Shown here: in pieces, positions 11,440-23,106 of the stretch
Layout of the letters: the number at the start of each line of letters is the position of its first letter
Numbering within the stretch: position 1 is the stretch's first letter
DNA from: Forficula auricularia
Taxonomy: Eukaryota > Arthropoda > Insecta > Dermaptera > Forficulidae
Assembly (NCBI GenBank): GCA_024734495.1
Contig: JALMQS010000187.1
Location: forward strand, 12,295,952-12,359,951
Length of the DNA stretch: 64,000 bases
Reading direction: 5' to 3'
The notes under the pieces: generated by a model
What the model was told of the DNA's origin: nothing
The model's input: only the letters and a program-made list of their open reading frames with translations
Databases searched by the model: none
Program-made: the position numbers and the translations under genes

Positions 11440-12266
11440 TTGGTTTGGAAATATTTGGAAGTACTTGGAAATATTTGGAAGTACTTGGAAATATTTGGAA
11501 GTACTTGGAAATATCTGGAAGTGCTTGGAAATATTTGGAAGTGCTTGGAAATATTTGGAAGTACTTGGAAATATTTGGAAGTACTTGGAAATATTGGAAG
11601 TACTTGGGAATATTTGAAAATACTTGGAAATATTTGAAAGTACTTAGGAATATTTGAAAGTACTTGGAAATATTTGGAAGTGCTTGGAAATATTTGGAAG
11701 TACTTGGAAATATTTGAAAATACTTGGAAATATTTGGAAGTACTTGGAAATATTTGGAAGTACTTGGAAATATTTGAAAATACTTGGAAATATTTGGAAG
11801 TACTTGGAAATATTTGGAATTACTTGGAAATATTTGAAAATACTTGGAAATATTTGGAAGTACTTGGAAATATTTGGAAGTACTTGGAAATATTTGGAAG
11901 TACTTGGAAATATTTGGAAGTACTTGGGAATATTTGAAAATACTTGGAAATATCTGGAAGTACTTGGAAATATTTGGAAGTACTTGGAAATATTTGGAAA
12001 TACTTGGGAATATTTGAAAGTACTTGGAAATATCTGGAAGAGCTTGGAAATATCTGGAAGTGCTTGGAAATATCTGGAAGTACTTGGAAATATTTGGAAG
12101 TACTTGGAAATATTTGCAAGTACTTGGAATAATTTGAAAATACTTGGAAATATTTGAAAGTACTTGGAAATATTTGTAAGTACTTGTAAATATTTGAAAG
12201 TACTTGGAAATATTTGAAAATACTTGGAAATATTTGGAAGTACTTGGAAATATTTGGAAGTACAAA
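11440..12266 (+). repeat. 20-bp minisatellite, about 41 units
   Basis: Unit GGAAATATTTGGAAGTACTT, with single-base variants such as GGAATATTTGAAAATACTT. Because the unit is not a multiple of three, it keeps several frames open on both strands for up to about 290 codons; these ORFs are artefacts. It lies inside the left arm of fold-back A; the other full copy at 55169 lacks it. Confidence 0.97.
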
Positions 12267-12405
12267 TGGAAGTAGGTGTACATATTAGGTCACGGTTCAC
12301 CCCTCGGGGAAACTAAACTACGCTAATGTTTATCGACCTTGAACAAGCTTTCAAGGGTATTTCGAGGTCAAGTTTTTTAAATTGATACCTATATGTTTCT
12401 GTATA

Positions 12406-12915
12406 TTAGGGTGCTCCTTATTTTGGATATTTTCGAATATTTACAGGGGGTCATATGGTTCTAATTGAATAAAAAAAAAATATCCCAAAAGTTTCAAGTC
12501 TCTATCTCAATTTGAACTTAGTGCTACACAGCGATTAAGTTTCCCATCTTCCCATCTAGTCTATAACTTACTAATACTAAGATATAGCAGTATTTTATGT
12601 AACTGTAACTTCAAAATTGTAATAGATAAAAATCTGTAAAAGTTCTGAGGGATAGCTACTATTATAAGAATAAAGTCGAAAGAGTTTCAAATTTTTTGAA
12701 CTATTATTTTCGCCGGAATAAAAAATTGATAGTTCAATGGCAAAAACCCCATGTTATTTAGATGGGGAACTTTATCGCTGTGTAGCACTAGGTTAAAATT
12801 GAGATAGAGACTTGAAACTTTTGGGATATTTTTTTTTTATTCAATTAGAACCATATGAGCCCCTGTCAGGGTAAATATTCGAAAATATATCCAAAATAAG
12901 GAGTACCCTACTGTA
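12406..12915. mobile_element. Fold-back B, 0.5 kb
   Basis: Left end TAGGGTGCTCCTTATTTTGG, right end complement TAGGGTACTCCTTATTTTGG. Inner arms AACTTTTGGGATAT and CACAGCGATTAAG / CGCTGTGTAG pair too. TA lies at both borders, as for Tc1/mariner-type insertions. It is nested in fold-back A; a second copy is at 49609-50264. Confidence 0.85.
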
Positions 12916-13690
12916 CCTACATATTCTTAATCTAGAAAAAAACCGAACAACTTTCATTAGAACTATTTTTTGATACGATATCAAATAAAAAAAAATTAAT
13001 CAATTAAATCTCAAAAAATCCTAATAATTATTTTTAACAATCATTCAACTAAATTATCAAATAATAATGATCAAATATTTAATTATTAAATAAATAATTT
13101 AATAATAATTAATAAATTAATAATTTTGCCCCCAGGAGCTTTATTTTATAGTGTAATAGGAAATGTAAAGGCTACGAAGAAATTTATAAAGCCAAAATAA
13201 TGAAATTGGAACTGGAATTGATCCAGAAGACTTGCGATACACTCATATACTCTGGAATGTCTCAGAACAGTGTCGCAAAAATATTAAATTATTAATTATT
13301 ATTAAATTATTTATTTAAAAATTAAATATTTGATCATTATTATTGGTAATTAAGTTGAATGATTGTTGAAAATAATTATTAGAATTTTTTTGAGATCTAA
13401 TTGATTTAATATTTTTTTTATTTGATGTCCTATAAAAAAATAGTTCTAATGAAAGTTGTTCACTTTTTTTCTGAATTAAGAATCTGTACAGAAACATATA
13501 GGTTACTATTTAAAAAACAGAACTTGACCTCGAAATACCCTTTAAAGCTTGTTCTAGGTCAAAAAGCAATAACATAGTTTAGTTTCCCCCTGATATAAAT
13601 AAACTTTTATTTGAAAGTTTTTTTCATATATTGCACTGTTTTTGAGTTATAAGACTGTCTCAAGATATAAAAAAAACCCCAACCGGTATA

Positions 13691-14574
13691 TACAGGGTGT
13701 TTAGAAAAATGGTTCCAAGACTTCAGGACGTGATTCCTCACATTAAAATTAGATGAAAAGTTCCAATAAACATAGGTCCCAAAAACGCTTCGTTTTTTGT
13801 CTGGCCGCCATTTAATTTTTTTAATAAAAACATCTATTTTGAAAACAGACGTAGATATCTTTATGAAATTTGGTTCACATATACTTAACTACGTAATTTA
13901 TTACTTAAAAAAGTACCTAAAATTTATCTTGAAAATATTCAACATGCCATTTAAAATATTTAATTGTAAATTATTTTTTAATCTTTTATTTTATAAAAAT
14001 TAGTATTTTTAGATATAAAGTTACCCTGTTTATTGTGAACAAAGTGACACCTTATTTTTGAAGATTCGATAAAAAATAACGAAGTTATGACAAAATTTAC
14101 ATTACTGGCTTCCATAGAGGGAATTTTGAGACTGACATCATTTCCTCCTATTTTCCTACACATTGTGTCATAACTTCGTTATTTTTTATCGGATTTTAAA
14201 AAATAAGGTGTCATTTTGTTCACAATTAAAAGCGTAACATTTTATCTCAAAAATACTAATTTTAATAAAATGAAAGATTAAAAAGTTATTCAGAATTAAA
14301 ATATTTTAAATGGTCGCTATTTTGAAAATTTTCATGATAAAATTTAGGTACTATTTTAAATAGTAGATAATGTAGCTAAGTACATGTGTACCAAATCTCA
14401 TAAAGATATCTCATCTGTTCTCAAGATGGTCGTTTTTCTAAAAAAAAAATGGCTGCCAGAAAAAAAAACGAAGTGTTTATCGACCTATGTTTATTGGAAC
14501 TTTTCATCTAATTTTATTGTGGGGAATCACACAAGTCCACAAGTCTTGAAGATTTTTTCTAAACACCCTGTATA
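13691..14574. mobile_element. Fold-back C, 0.9 kb
   Basis: Ends ACAGGGTGTTTAGAAAAA and TTTTTTCTAAACACCCTGT are complementary, bordered by TA. Inner arms around TAACTTCGTTATTTTTTATC pair across the centre near 14100. It starts exactly at the end of fold-back A. The 68-codon ORF at 13797 lies in an arm and is not a gene. Confidence 0.85.
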
Positions 14575-15995
14575 TTAGAGTGGGTCAAAAAAATCCATTA
14601 TTTTTTTTTACAAGTGACACGAAAAAATGGGTTGCTAGACACCTTAAAAAAATTCGTTCTAAATATGAGCTCTTAACTTTAATAGGAAGATCCTCCGCAT
14701 CGCAGTTTCTTATTTTTTTCTCAGTCCAATAGAAAAATCTTAAATTTAAAATTTAAAATTTGGAAACATCATTAAAATTTATATATAATAAATAACTGTA
14801 GCTTTTAAAAGCCCCCTCAATCTTTGTCACTCGTTCCGCGCTCTCGCTTGCACTTCAAGCCTATAAATGGAACGCCTCAGAGCGAGGTAACGCTGCATGA
14901 GTGATGTTTTTTCGTGCGTGCCGGCTGCTCCATCGAATTATAAGACGTTGTCACGTCAAAAAAATCATACTTCATCATTAATTATTTGTACAGAAAAATG
15001 TTCTTAAAGAATTTCGTAGGAAATTTAATGCTCTACAAAAAAGGTATCTTATATTTTTCCGTAAACCTCACTATTTGAAAGATATTGAAGATTTAAGTTT
15101 GATTATTTTAAGACAAATTTCATTTTTGTTTATGAATTTTATAACTCAACAATGAATGGGAATTATAAAATTCGCAATATAAATTTTTGTAGGAAATTAA
15201 CTGCTCTATAAAAAAGGTGTCTTATGTTTTGGCGATTAAATTAAGCGTTCAAAAGATATTCATCATCAAACATATCATAATATATTTATAATGAAAACAT
15301 TGCTTTTTTTATTAATAAATAATTAACTAAGTGATAAATAATGTACAATTTTTTTTATATGTAGACAAAGATACTTACACATAAAAAAAAACTTGAAAAA
15401 TATTTCGAAGTTTCTCAGTTGATAAAAATTAAAATTCGTGTAAATGTTCTCAAAACTTATAAATTAAATTGAAATTTTTCGAATATTTAATCAAAAACTT
15501 TTAAAATTTTACACATGAAAGTTTGATGATGAATATCTTTTGAACTCTTAATTTAATCACCAAAACATAAGACACCTTTTTTATAGAGCAGCTAATTTCC
15601 TACAAAAATTTCTATTGCGAATTTTATAATTGCCATTCATTGTCGAGTTATAAAATTCATAAACAAAAATGAAATTTGTCTTAAAATAATCAAACTTAAA
15701 TCTTCAATATCTTTCAAATGGTGAGATTTAAGGAAAAAATATAAGATACCTTTTTTGTAGAGGATTAAATTTCCTACGAAATTTTTTAAGAACATTTTTT
15801 TGTACAATCAATTAATGATGAGGTATGAATTTTTTTCTATTGGACTGAGAAAAAAATAAAAAACTACGATGCGGAGGATCTTCTTATTAAAATTAAGGGC
15901 TCATATTTAGAAAGAATTTTTTTAAGGTGTCTAGCAACCCATTTTTCCGTGTCACTTGTAAAAAAAATAATGGATTTTTTGACCCACCCTACTGT
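14575..15995. mobile_element. Fold-back D, 1.4 kb
   Basis: Left end AGTGGGTCAAAAAAATCCAT, right end TGGATTTTTTGACCCACCCT, with TA borders. Long arms continue through AAGGTGTCTAGCAACCCA and CAGTCCAATAGAAAAA. It begins where fold-back C ends. Element E is inserted in the left arm (14738-14963). No coding. Confidence 0.85.
14738..14963 (+). repeat. Element E, about 225 bp, in an arm of fold-back D
   Basis: Runs from CTTAAATTTAAAATTTAAAA to GACGTTGTCACGTCAAAA and contains a GC-richer centre (CTCGTTCCGCGCTCTCGCTT). The right arm of fold-back D shows the sequence without it. A second copy lies at 24974-25192. Confidence 0.8.
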
Positions 15996-16291
15996 ATATA
16001 TGTTCATTGAATTTTCCGCCGATGGGTTCTATGTTATTAGTTGTTTTTCGGGTTTGTCCGAGTGGATTTTTGAAGTTTCGACTCCTCTTTTGGAGCCATT
16101 TTCAAAAGAGGGGGTGGGTTGTTTCACGTGTTCTCATCCTGGTTATTCAGGCTTCGTTTTCAGATTGAATTTCCTCATTCTGAATACCTGACAAATCCAC
16201 TTGAAGAAACACGAAAAACCATTAATAACATTTACATATACCTATTAATAAATATTCCTAAATATATACAAAAATTAAGTATATAAATGAG

Positions 16292-16497
16292 AATATTGAA
16301 CAATTGATGAAATCTAATTTGTGTATTTTTAAGGAATTAAGTGATTGGCCTTCAGTGATCATCGAAGCTGCAAATTATGCAGTGGATTCATTCTTGTTAG
16401 TTGGAGGCTTACTGGTATCCTATACGGTTTTACAATTTTTGAAAACAACTAATAAAATGTTTAATCCACTAATATATTATCTACATAGATATTTACG
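16292..16497 (+). CDS. NRF-6 copy 1, exon 5
   Basis: Encodes AANYAVDSFLLVGGLLVSYT, a membrane helix with the family's VDSFxxxGG signature, and NPLIYYLHRYLR. The start is placed after ATGAG at 16291 because the previous exon ends in phase 0 and this is the only AG giving an open frame. The end is CG before GTAAAA. Confidence 0.85.
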
Positions 16498-16567
16498 GTA
16501 AAATATTATATAATTAGTGTGATTATAAATATAATGCTAGGCCAATTGTTTTCACCAATTTTTTTTG

Positions 16568-16745
16568 GGTTTTCGGCCTTTTCAGCCATAAGCCAATTTA
16601 CGATAGGTACTATTTATTATTTTTTTTAAATTTGTCTCTACCCCGGGGTCAGATTTTTAGCCGGATGCCTCGAGTCGGATTCGAACCCGGATCCACTTGG
16701 CTAGCAGAGCTGGCACGCTAACCCCTAGCCTAACCCGACCCCCAT
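16568..16745 (-). mobile_element. SINE family 1, copy a
   Basis: tRNA-derived SINE on the minus strand: internal promoter B box GGTTCGAATCC near 16677-16687, then the GACTCGAGGCATCCGGC block, then the conserved 3' end AAGGCCGAAAA with a T-run on this strand. Other copies are at 16919, 39134, 42769, 60001 and 62221. Confidence 0.85.
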
Positions 16746-16918
16746 CTCCAATGTTATTACTAACTTTTGTGGCGGCCTGAAGACGAGACATTTTATATGT
16801 TAATTAAATTTCCTTTTATTCTCTTTGTTTGTTTACACTTATATATTCCTTGCTTTTTTCTTTTTATTATTAACGATTCTTGTCTCTGATTATATATTTT
16901 TCTCATTAAAACGAAATG

Positions 16919-17058
16919 CAGGGGGTCGGATAGGCTGGGTGGTAGCGTGTCTTCCTGCTAACCAAGTGGACCCAGGTTCGAATCCGACTCGAGGCATCCG
17001 GCTAAAATCTGACCCCCGGGATAGGGACAAATTTAATTAAAATAAATAATATCGTAAA
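16919..17058 (+). mobile_element. SINE family 1, copy b (opposite strand)
   Basis: The head begins GGGGGTCGGATAGGCTGGGT with an A-box-like TAGGCTGGGTGG and a B box GGTTCGAATCC at 16975-16985, followed by GACTCGAGGCATCCGGC. It ends near ATATCGTAA, so the conserved 3' end is truncated. It faces copy a, 175 bases away. Confidence 0.85.
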
Positions 17059-17064
17059 TGAAGA

Positions 17065-17297
17065 AACGTGCCTGGACCCAAAAGTTTCATTACTTTCATT
17101 CTGAAACATTTGGGTCCAGGCCGAGGCGCGGATCCAGACCTCTGATTGGGGGGGGCGGTCACCGGTATATAAGATCTACTTTTGATCTCGCAAGTATATC
17201 GCGATCGAATTGTCCAAGCGGGGGCTCAGAAACTCAGAATGCTTTGGGGAGGTCGTCCCATCGCCTCCCCTGGATCCGCGCATGGTGCAGGCACGTT
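17065..17297. mobile_element. MITE candidate with AACGTGCCTG ends
   Basis: AACGTGCCTG on the left and CAGGCACGTT on the right are exact complements; inside, GCGCGGATCCAG pairs with CTGGATCCGCGC. No coding. Bases 17300-17776 hold only the hammerhead-like motif at 17407. Confidence 0.6.
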
Positions 17298-17406
17298 ATA
17301 AATTTACATGAAGGTAAAATTTTTATTTTATTTTATTTTTATTTTTATTTTTGACAAGGTTCGATCACATATGTGTACCGCATTTTGTGTTATAACTCCT
17401 AATTAA

Positions 17407-17440
17407 CTGAAGATGGCCAAATAAATTCAGGCCGAAACGC
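17407..17440 (+). ncRNA. Hammerhead-like motif, weak stem II
   Basis: CTGAAGA, a GGCC / GGCC stem II with a long loop, then GAAACGC. It fits the CUGANGA, stem, GAAA pattern. It is isolated in an intron of NRF-6 copy 1. Confidence 0.35.
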
Positions 17441-17776
17441 TTTATTAAAGGTGTTTTATTGAACCCAGTGATTCCATCTTTGGCTGATACCTCCTCCTTC
17501 ATCTAATACAACTTGTTTATCTTATATAAAAGTATTAAATTCATAAAAATCTAATATATTATATTATATCTCTTAAATTGTATTTATAATACTTTAATTT
17601 GAATATTTTATTTTATTTTTTTTTTAATTTTGTCCCCCGCAACGGGTATGTATCTCTGTGGTACAGCCAATGGTTTCAATGTACACAATTCTACTTTCAC
17701 GAAACATAAATATAACTGAAGATAATTTAAATTAAATTAATTTAGGGTTTGAAATGTAACGGGATTTAATTTCCAG

Positions 17777-17943
17777 ACTCACTCCGAGCCTTTGCAATGA
17801 TCACTCTTATTGAATCCGGTTTGATATCGCATTTAGCAAGCGGGCCATTATCTCGAAGCTATGTCGAGAAACAGATTGAAGATTGCCAAAAAGGATGGTG
17901 GCAAAATCTCTTATATATATCTAACTATTGTATGCCATCTGAG
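17777..17943 (+). pseudogene. NRF-6 copy 1, exon 6 (frameshifted)
   Basis: Copy 2 (62033-62198) is 166 bases and joins in frame to give RLTPGFAMITL. Copy 1 is 167 bases and has one extra base in the GAGCCTTTGC stretch (17788-17793). The frame then shifts to the one encoding MITLIESGLISH, the IEDCQKGWWQNLLYISNY signature and MPSE. The family signature CxxxWWxNLLYISN is preserved. Confidence 0.85.
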
Positions 17944-18084
17944 GTATAATTTCATTTTATATTATGATTAATATCTATTAAGACGACCTAGACGACAAGG
18001 GACTTGACCCCCTATACCCCTAGCACCAATATTATGTCGGATATTAAATTCAGAATACCAAAATATTAAAAGTAATAAAAAAAC

Positions 18085-19455
18085 CTAAATGTTAATTCAG
18101 CCGCTGGCCGCAGACAAAATTCCCACCAGTATAATCAAAAATTGCGCTCCTGAACTTGCTCCTATTCTCTCAAAAATTTTCAAACTTTCATATACCACTT
18201 TCTCATTTCCGGGGAGCTGGAAAACAGCAAGAATTCAACCAATATACTTACGTAATAGGCTTAGAAATTTCAAAGGCCTTCGATCAAGTCTGGCACAAAA
18301 ATCTTCTTGCCAAATTACCTGCATTTGGCCTCCCCCCGAGCCTCTGCAAGTTGCTTGAGAGCTTTCTCTCAAACCGCTCTATTAAAGTAGAGGTTGACGG
18401 AATATCATCCTCGTCCTTTAATACTAATGCTGGAGTTCCTCAGGGCTCAGTCATCTCTTCCACGCTCTTTATTATCTATATTAATGACCTATTAAATCTG
18501 CCCTCCAATCCAATACATTGTTACGCTGACGATAGCACCCTCCACAACACTCAATCCTTACTAGACAATCGCGCAAACATAGCCTCCTCAATAAATTCAG
18601 ATTTAAGCATGCTTAAAAAATGGGGATCCCACAATTTGGTAAACTTTAATGCTAGCAAAACACAATGCTGCCTAATTTCTAGGCGCGCAGATAGGAACCT
18701 TCCGGACATTTCTTTTGATTCGAGCTCATTGGAATTCCGTAATAAAATATCAATGTTAGGTGTCACCTTAGGTTCTGACCTCTCTTGGAATGACCATATT
18801 AACTCAGTAGCAAAAGCTGCAGCATGTAAGCTTGGCTTTCTTTTCCGAACCAAACGATTTTTCACCCCCACTCAACTCCTTATATTATACAAGGCTCAAA
18901 TTCGCCCCTGTCTTGAATATTGCTCGCATTTGTGGAGAGGAGCCTCCAAGTATTATCTTAATACCTTAGACGCAATTCAGAGGTGAGCTATCAGACTGAT
19001 AGGCGATCCTACATTAACTGACACTCTCGACTCCCTAGCCCATCGTAGATCTGTCTCCGCCCTTTCCCTTTTTTATAGATATTACCATGGCTTTTGTTCT
19101 GACGAAATAAAATCGATAATCCCACCAAAGGCTTCATTTGCGCGAAATACACGATTTTCTAAAACTCAACACCCCTACGCGCTTAAACTAGATACTAATT
19201 GAACAAACGCATTCGCCAATTCATTTATTCCTATGACATCTAGAGACTGGAACTCTCTTCCCCCGACCGTCTTTCCAGCAACTTATAACCTTCAATCTTT
19301 CAAGACCAGCATCCACAGATACCTTCGACTGATACCCAATCCCTAAATCTCCCCTTATCTTCACGTTACAAGGGTCCACCATGGACTACAGAGGTTGTAC
19401 CTTCTTGGTGCAACTTCTTCTTGTATCAATATAATAACAAAAAAAAAAAAAGATA
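18085..19455 (+). pseudogene. Jockey-like LINE, 5'-truncated
   Basis: Reverse transcriptase with LEISKAFDQVWHK (first catalytic aspartate), GVPQGSVISSTLF and the catalytic YADD in HCYADDSTLH, then the Jockey-type C-terminus through SRDWNSLPP. The fingers region at 18089-18240 jumps directly to the palm, with about 70 residues missing and a frame change. Stops at 18984-18986 and 19199-19201 interrupt the C-terminus. A poly-A tail begins near 19440. The endonuclease and first ORF are lost. It lies in intron 6 of NRF-6 copy 1. Confidence 0.88.
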
Positions 19456-19670
19456 AGACGTGTGCAGTGGCGCACCTAGAACTTTTGCCGCCAGGGAAGG
19501 TCTCCGATTGCTGCCATTTCCAAGTCAATCAAATGATGGTTTTTATAAATTAATAAACATAAATAAATAATTGTAATTGAGACAAACTATAGCTGAGGGA
19601 AATTTTTTTTTCCTTTGGATGCCATATTTAATTAAATTAGGCAGCAATTAAGTAGGCCGCATAAGTTGAT

Positions 19671-20480
19671 AGTACCTGGAGCCACCGAGCGATGCACGGT
19701 AACCCCTGAACCCCCCCCCCCCCCGAAAACACGCACCTCGCCCCCACCACTGCATCCCCACCGCCACCCCCACTCTCCCCACCCACGGATCCCCCACAAC
19801 TGCACCAAACCTCCTGCACCTCCCACATACAGCCCACCCCGCACCCAGTTTTTGAATTTCTATCTTTCTAGTGGTCCACATATTATGTGTATATTTGTTT
19901 ACTCGTACACCAATTTGCCCACATTCGTTCATATTGATAAAAATTATAAAAAAATAAATAGGAAAATAATAATAAAAAAAATAATCGTATAGGATCTGAA
20001 ATAAAAACATAAAATTAAATAAGATTTGTTTCCAAGTTATATAAAAAAAGAGCCACTTGAACCACTTTATTTATTAACACACCTGTAATGTTATGATTTA
20101 TACACCTGTTAATTAAAAACAAACAAAAAATTTCTAATTTTAATATAATATATTAATATTTGGTTTAAAGTATTAGTGGGTTTTAAAATTAAAAAAACCA
20201 ATTAAAAATAAAAGATAATTGAAAAAAATGTAAACAAACTTTTTTTATTGAGATTTTCATCTATTAATAATTACTTTAATTAAGAAAAGATCAATTAAGA
20301 TGAGATTTGTCGAGGTCCAGACCTAGCCAGATCGCTTTCTCATCCTCAACACTTGTTAATAGAATTTGTTTCATCAAAATCGGTAGAGCCGTTTTCAAAA
20401 TAGAACTAAGATACAAATATATATATATATACAAACAAATAAATATATAAACAATTTTTGCTCGTTTAATAAGAGTAGAT
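19671..20480 (-). mobile_element. Helitron-like non-autonomous element, copy a
   Basis: In its own orientation (minus) it begins TCTACTCTTATTAAACGAGC and ends at a short hairpin, TGCATCGCTCGGTGGCTCC, followed by AGGTACT. Full-length partners lie at 27233-28010 and 60221-61034, and a lone 3' end is at 58375-58402. The TC start and terminal hairpin suggest a Helitron, but the end is not a clean CTRR, so the class is tentative. The C-rich part (19700-19850) creates proline-rich pseudo-ORFs. Confidence 0.55.
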
Positions 20481-20639
20481 ATGTAGCTATAAATGCAACT
20501 TTTATAAAAATACAAGATAGTTTTTTAAAGGATTAAGTTTACACCATTTGTTAAAACCATTTTCCTTGTTAAAAGTTGATTTACAAAGATCATCAAACAA
20601 TTTAAAGCAAAAATAATAACATAAATACTTTTTTTCGAT

Positions 20640-20830
20640 GGTGAATACACCATCCACGATCTTGACAGCTTTCCACCCGCTATGGCCATCATCAAGATAT
20701 ATTATTATCTCATGGGACAAAGTTTTGAATGTAATTGCAATTAAAAATAAAATTAATATACACGAAGGTTCTTTCGTTGACCCTTTTAAATCCTGAAAAA
20801 GGAGGTACGATCCTTCGAATTGTCGAATTT
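20640..20830. repeat. Penelope-type tail remnant
   Basis: A GATGGCCATAGC-like block on the minus strand, and on the plus strand CTGAAAAAGGAGG ... CCTTCGAA (20793-20820), a decayed hammerhead-like core. It shares ATTGCAATTAAAAATAA with 57750-57770. The 72-codon minus-strand ORF (20502-20720) has no family resemblance. Confidence 0.4.
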
Positions 20831-20944
20831 TTTAAGAAAATGAAATTAATATAGAAAATAGAAAAATATATTTAATTAATTGAATTACCTACTTTTAATA
20901 TATAATGATATTTGTAACGAATTATTTGTGGGATTTAAAATTAA

Positions 20945-22735
20945 AATAAGCTGACGTGTTCTCTAATGTGGCCACCCACTTGACTTTACCATACAACCTG
21001 GCCCCTCAATTATATTTAATATTTAATAAACTTATTTATAATCATGGAGGGGAGGGGGTTAGTTTTTCCATTTTTAGACTTCTGGGGTCCCACTGATTAT
21101 GTATACAAAATTTGGTTGAGTTTGCTCAAACTGCCTAGATTTTTAATTTTTAACCCCCCTCCACCCCCCCTTAATTTCGGGTCGATATGTACCAAAATCT
21201 AATCAGCTCTTAATGGAAATGGACCAAAACTACGTGTGAAATTTGGTTTCGATATTCACACTAGTTTTTGAGCTAGCTCGTCCACAAATATTTGGTAACT
21301 CACATACTAACAGACTAACTAACTAACAAACATTTTGACAAAACAATTATTATCTCGAAAAATATATTTTTTTCTATATTCACTTATTAGAACTTTTTGT
21401 AGACCGAAATGCCATGGTTTTGCTGAATTTTTTTAATCAAAATAGTTTCAGCCGTTTTTGAGATATTTCGAAAAAAAAAGAATGAAAAAACCACTTTCTT
21501 CATGCACGATTACAATACTTGACCACACCCTAAGATGAGACCGTGACTGATCGAATTGGTAATCCAAAAACCCCCTAACCCGTGAATTTCATCCAAATTG
21601 TTAAATCCGTTTTCGAGAAACCGATTATATATATATATACAAGAATTGGTAGTTTAATATAATAAGATTATTGACTATGTTTTTTTTTACTTTACCATAC
21701 AGGGTATGGTCAAGTATTGTAATCGTGGATGAAAAAAGTGTTTTTTTCCTTCATTTTTTCGAAATATCTCAAAAACGGGTGAAACTATTTCGATTAAAAA
21801 AATTGAGCGAAACCACGACATTTCGTTCTACAATAAAGCTCTAATAAGTGAACATCGAAAAAATTATATTTTTCGAGATAATAATTGTTTTATCAAAATG
21901 TTTGTTAGTTAGTCTGTGCGTTACTAAATTTTTGTGGACAAGCTAGCTCAAAAACTAGTGTGAATATCGAAACCAAATTTCACACGTAGTTTTGGTCCAT
22001 TGAGATTAAGAGCTAAGGGGGTTAAAAATTAAAAATCTAGGTCGTTTGGGCAAACTCAACCAAATTTTGTATACATAATCAGTAGACCCCCTGAAGTCTA
22101 AAAATGCAAAATCTAACCGCCCAAAATGGGGGGAGGGGGTCAAAAAATGAAAATCTTGGCCATTGACCAAACTCAACTAAATGTTGTATACATAATCAGT
22201 GTGCCCCTAGGAGTCTAAAAATGCAAAAACTAACCCCCCTCCCCTACATGATTATAAATAATTTTATTAAATATTAATGTAAGTGAGGGGCTAGTGTACG
22301 AGCGTACACCAGTGTGGGAGAGCGTGATGAAGGGCTGGAGGGCCGGACTGAATACAGCCCTCCAGTTAAGGGTAAATGAAAGCACTATACACAAATATAT
22401 GTATTAATAAACATTTATTACCCGCTTTTTGGCGGGGGTGATATATACATATGATGATGATTATCCGAAAGAATTAAGCGACAGAGCGAGCCGAGCGAGA
22501 TGGCTCCACGTGGAGCGTCGAACGATAGCGATATATACTTCGATCCATGCGATTATGAGCGTATGATGATACTGAGGCCGCCAAGCAGCCCTAGCATAGA
22601 GAGAGTTCGCAGCCTAGATGGCCTCTGGCGGCAGGCAGCGAACCAGGCACCAAGTTTGAAAGGTGTCGCGACTGAACAGCTAGGTTGTATGGTAAAGTCA
22701 AGTGGATGGCCACATCAGAACACGTCTGCTTATTC
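20945..22735. mobile_element. Fold-back F, 1.8 kb
   Basis: Terminal inverted repeats AATAAGCTGACGTG and CACGTCTGCTTATT continue inward through TTGACTTTACCATACAACCT, the C-rich TATGTATACAAAATTTGG monomers and the CAAGTATTGTAATCG block, so each arm is close to 0.6-0.8 kb. A spacer lies near 21540-21690. No transposase. Partial relatives: 35849-37015, 46686-47641 and 50270-50990. A solo LTR sits in the right arm. Confidence 0.88.
22295..22678 (+). mobile_element. Solo LTR, 384 bp, 5-bp duplication
   Basis: Begins TGTACGAGCG and ends CTGAACA, with GCTAG immediately on both sides (22290-22294 and 22679-22683). TG...CA ends and a 5-bp duplication are typical of LTR elements. It contains AATAAA near 22410. 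The fold-back F arm continues across it once it is removed. The 79-codon ORF at 22500 lies within it. Confidence 0.85.
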
Positions 22736-22823
22736 TTAATACGATTATGATATAATTAATTATCAACCAAATAAATACATTGAATTTATTTATTTTTTCT
22801 AATAATAATTGTGATATTTTTAG

Positions 22824-23020
22824 TGTGTAGGTCATGGATGGTATTTGGGTGTTGACATGCAGCTTTATATTTTCTCTCCAATCCTTCTGGTTGCATTTTG
22901 GTTGAAACCATTAGTAGGCTATATATTGAGTGCAAGTTTACTTTGTATTCAGTTTGTAATTATTTTTTCCCTTACATATACCTACGACATAAATGCTGGG
23001 ATATTACAGATATATTCAAT
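22824..23020 (+). CDS. NRF-6 copy 1, exon 7
   Basis: Encodes CVGHGWYLGVDMQLYIFSP with the family signature WYLxVDMQLYxxSP, then two membrane segments (ILLVAFWLKPLVGYIL, FVIIFSLTY). Starts after TTTTTAG, ends in phase 2 before GTAAGT. Frame intact. Confidence 0.93.
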
Positions 23021-23106
23021 GTAAGTGGAGTTGATTTCTCATTAAAAGAAAATTTATTATTTAAAAGTTTGGGTTTTGAAATAATCACGGAGTAATTTTA
23101 TTTTAG

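Larger units (their letters stand above)
11319..13690. mobile_element. Fold-back A, 2.4 kb, with nested inserts
   Basis: Left arm from 11319 (GAGACAGTCTTATAACTCAA, TTTCAAATAAAAGTTTATTT), right arm to 13690 with the exact complements. A second complete pair lies at 55169-57419. No transposase is present. It holds the 20-bp minisatellite (11440-12266) and a smaller fold-back (12406-12915). The loop near 13158-13260 is shared with 55870-55990, so loop and arms moved together. Confidence 0.85.

Noticed and set aside
11405..12300. Long ORFs (up to 292 codons) on both strands
   Set aside because: They are translations of a 20-bp tandem repeat whose frames stay open by chance; none has a domain or splice context.
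19666..19992. Proline-rich ORF and its glycine-rich reverse partners
   Set aside because: C-rich stretch of a Helitron-like repeat; copies at 27192 and 60850 differ in frame and length.
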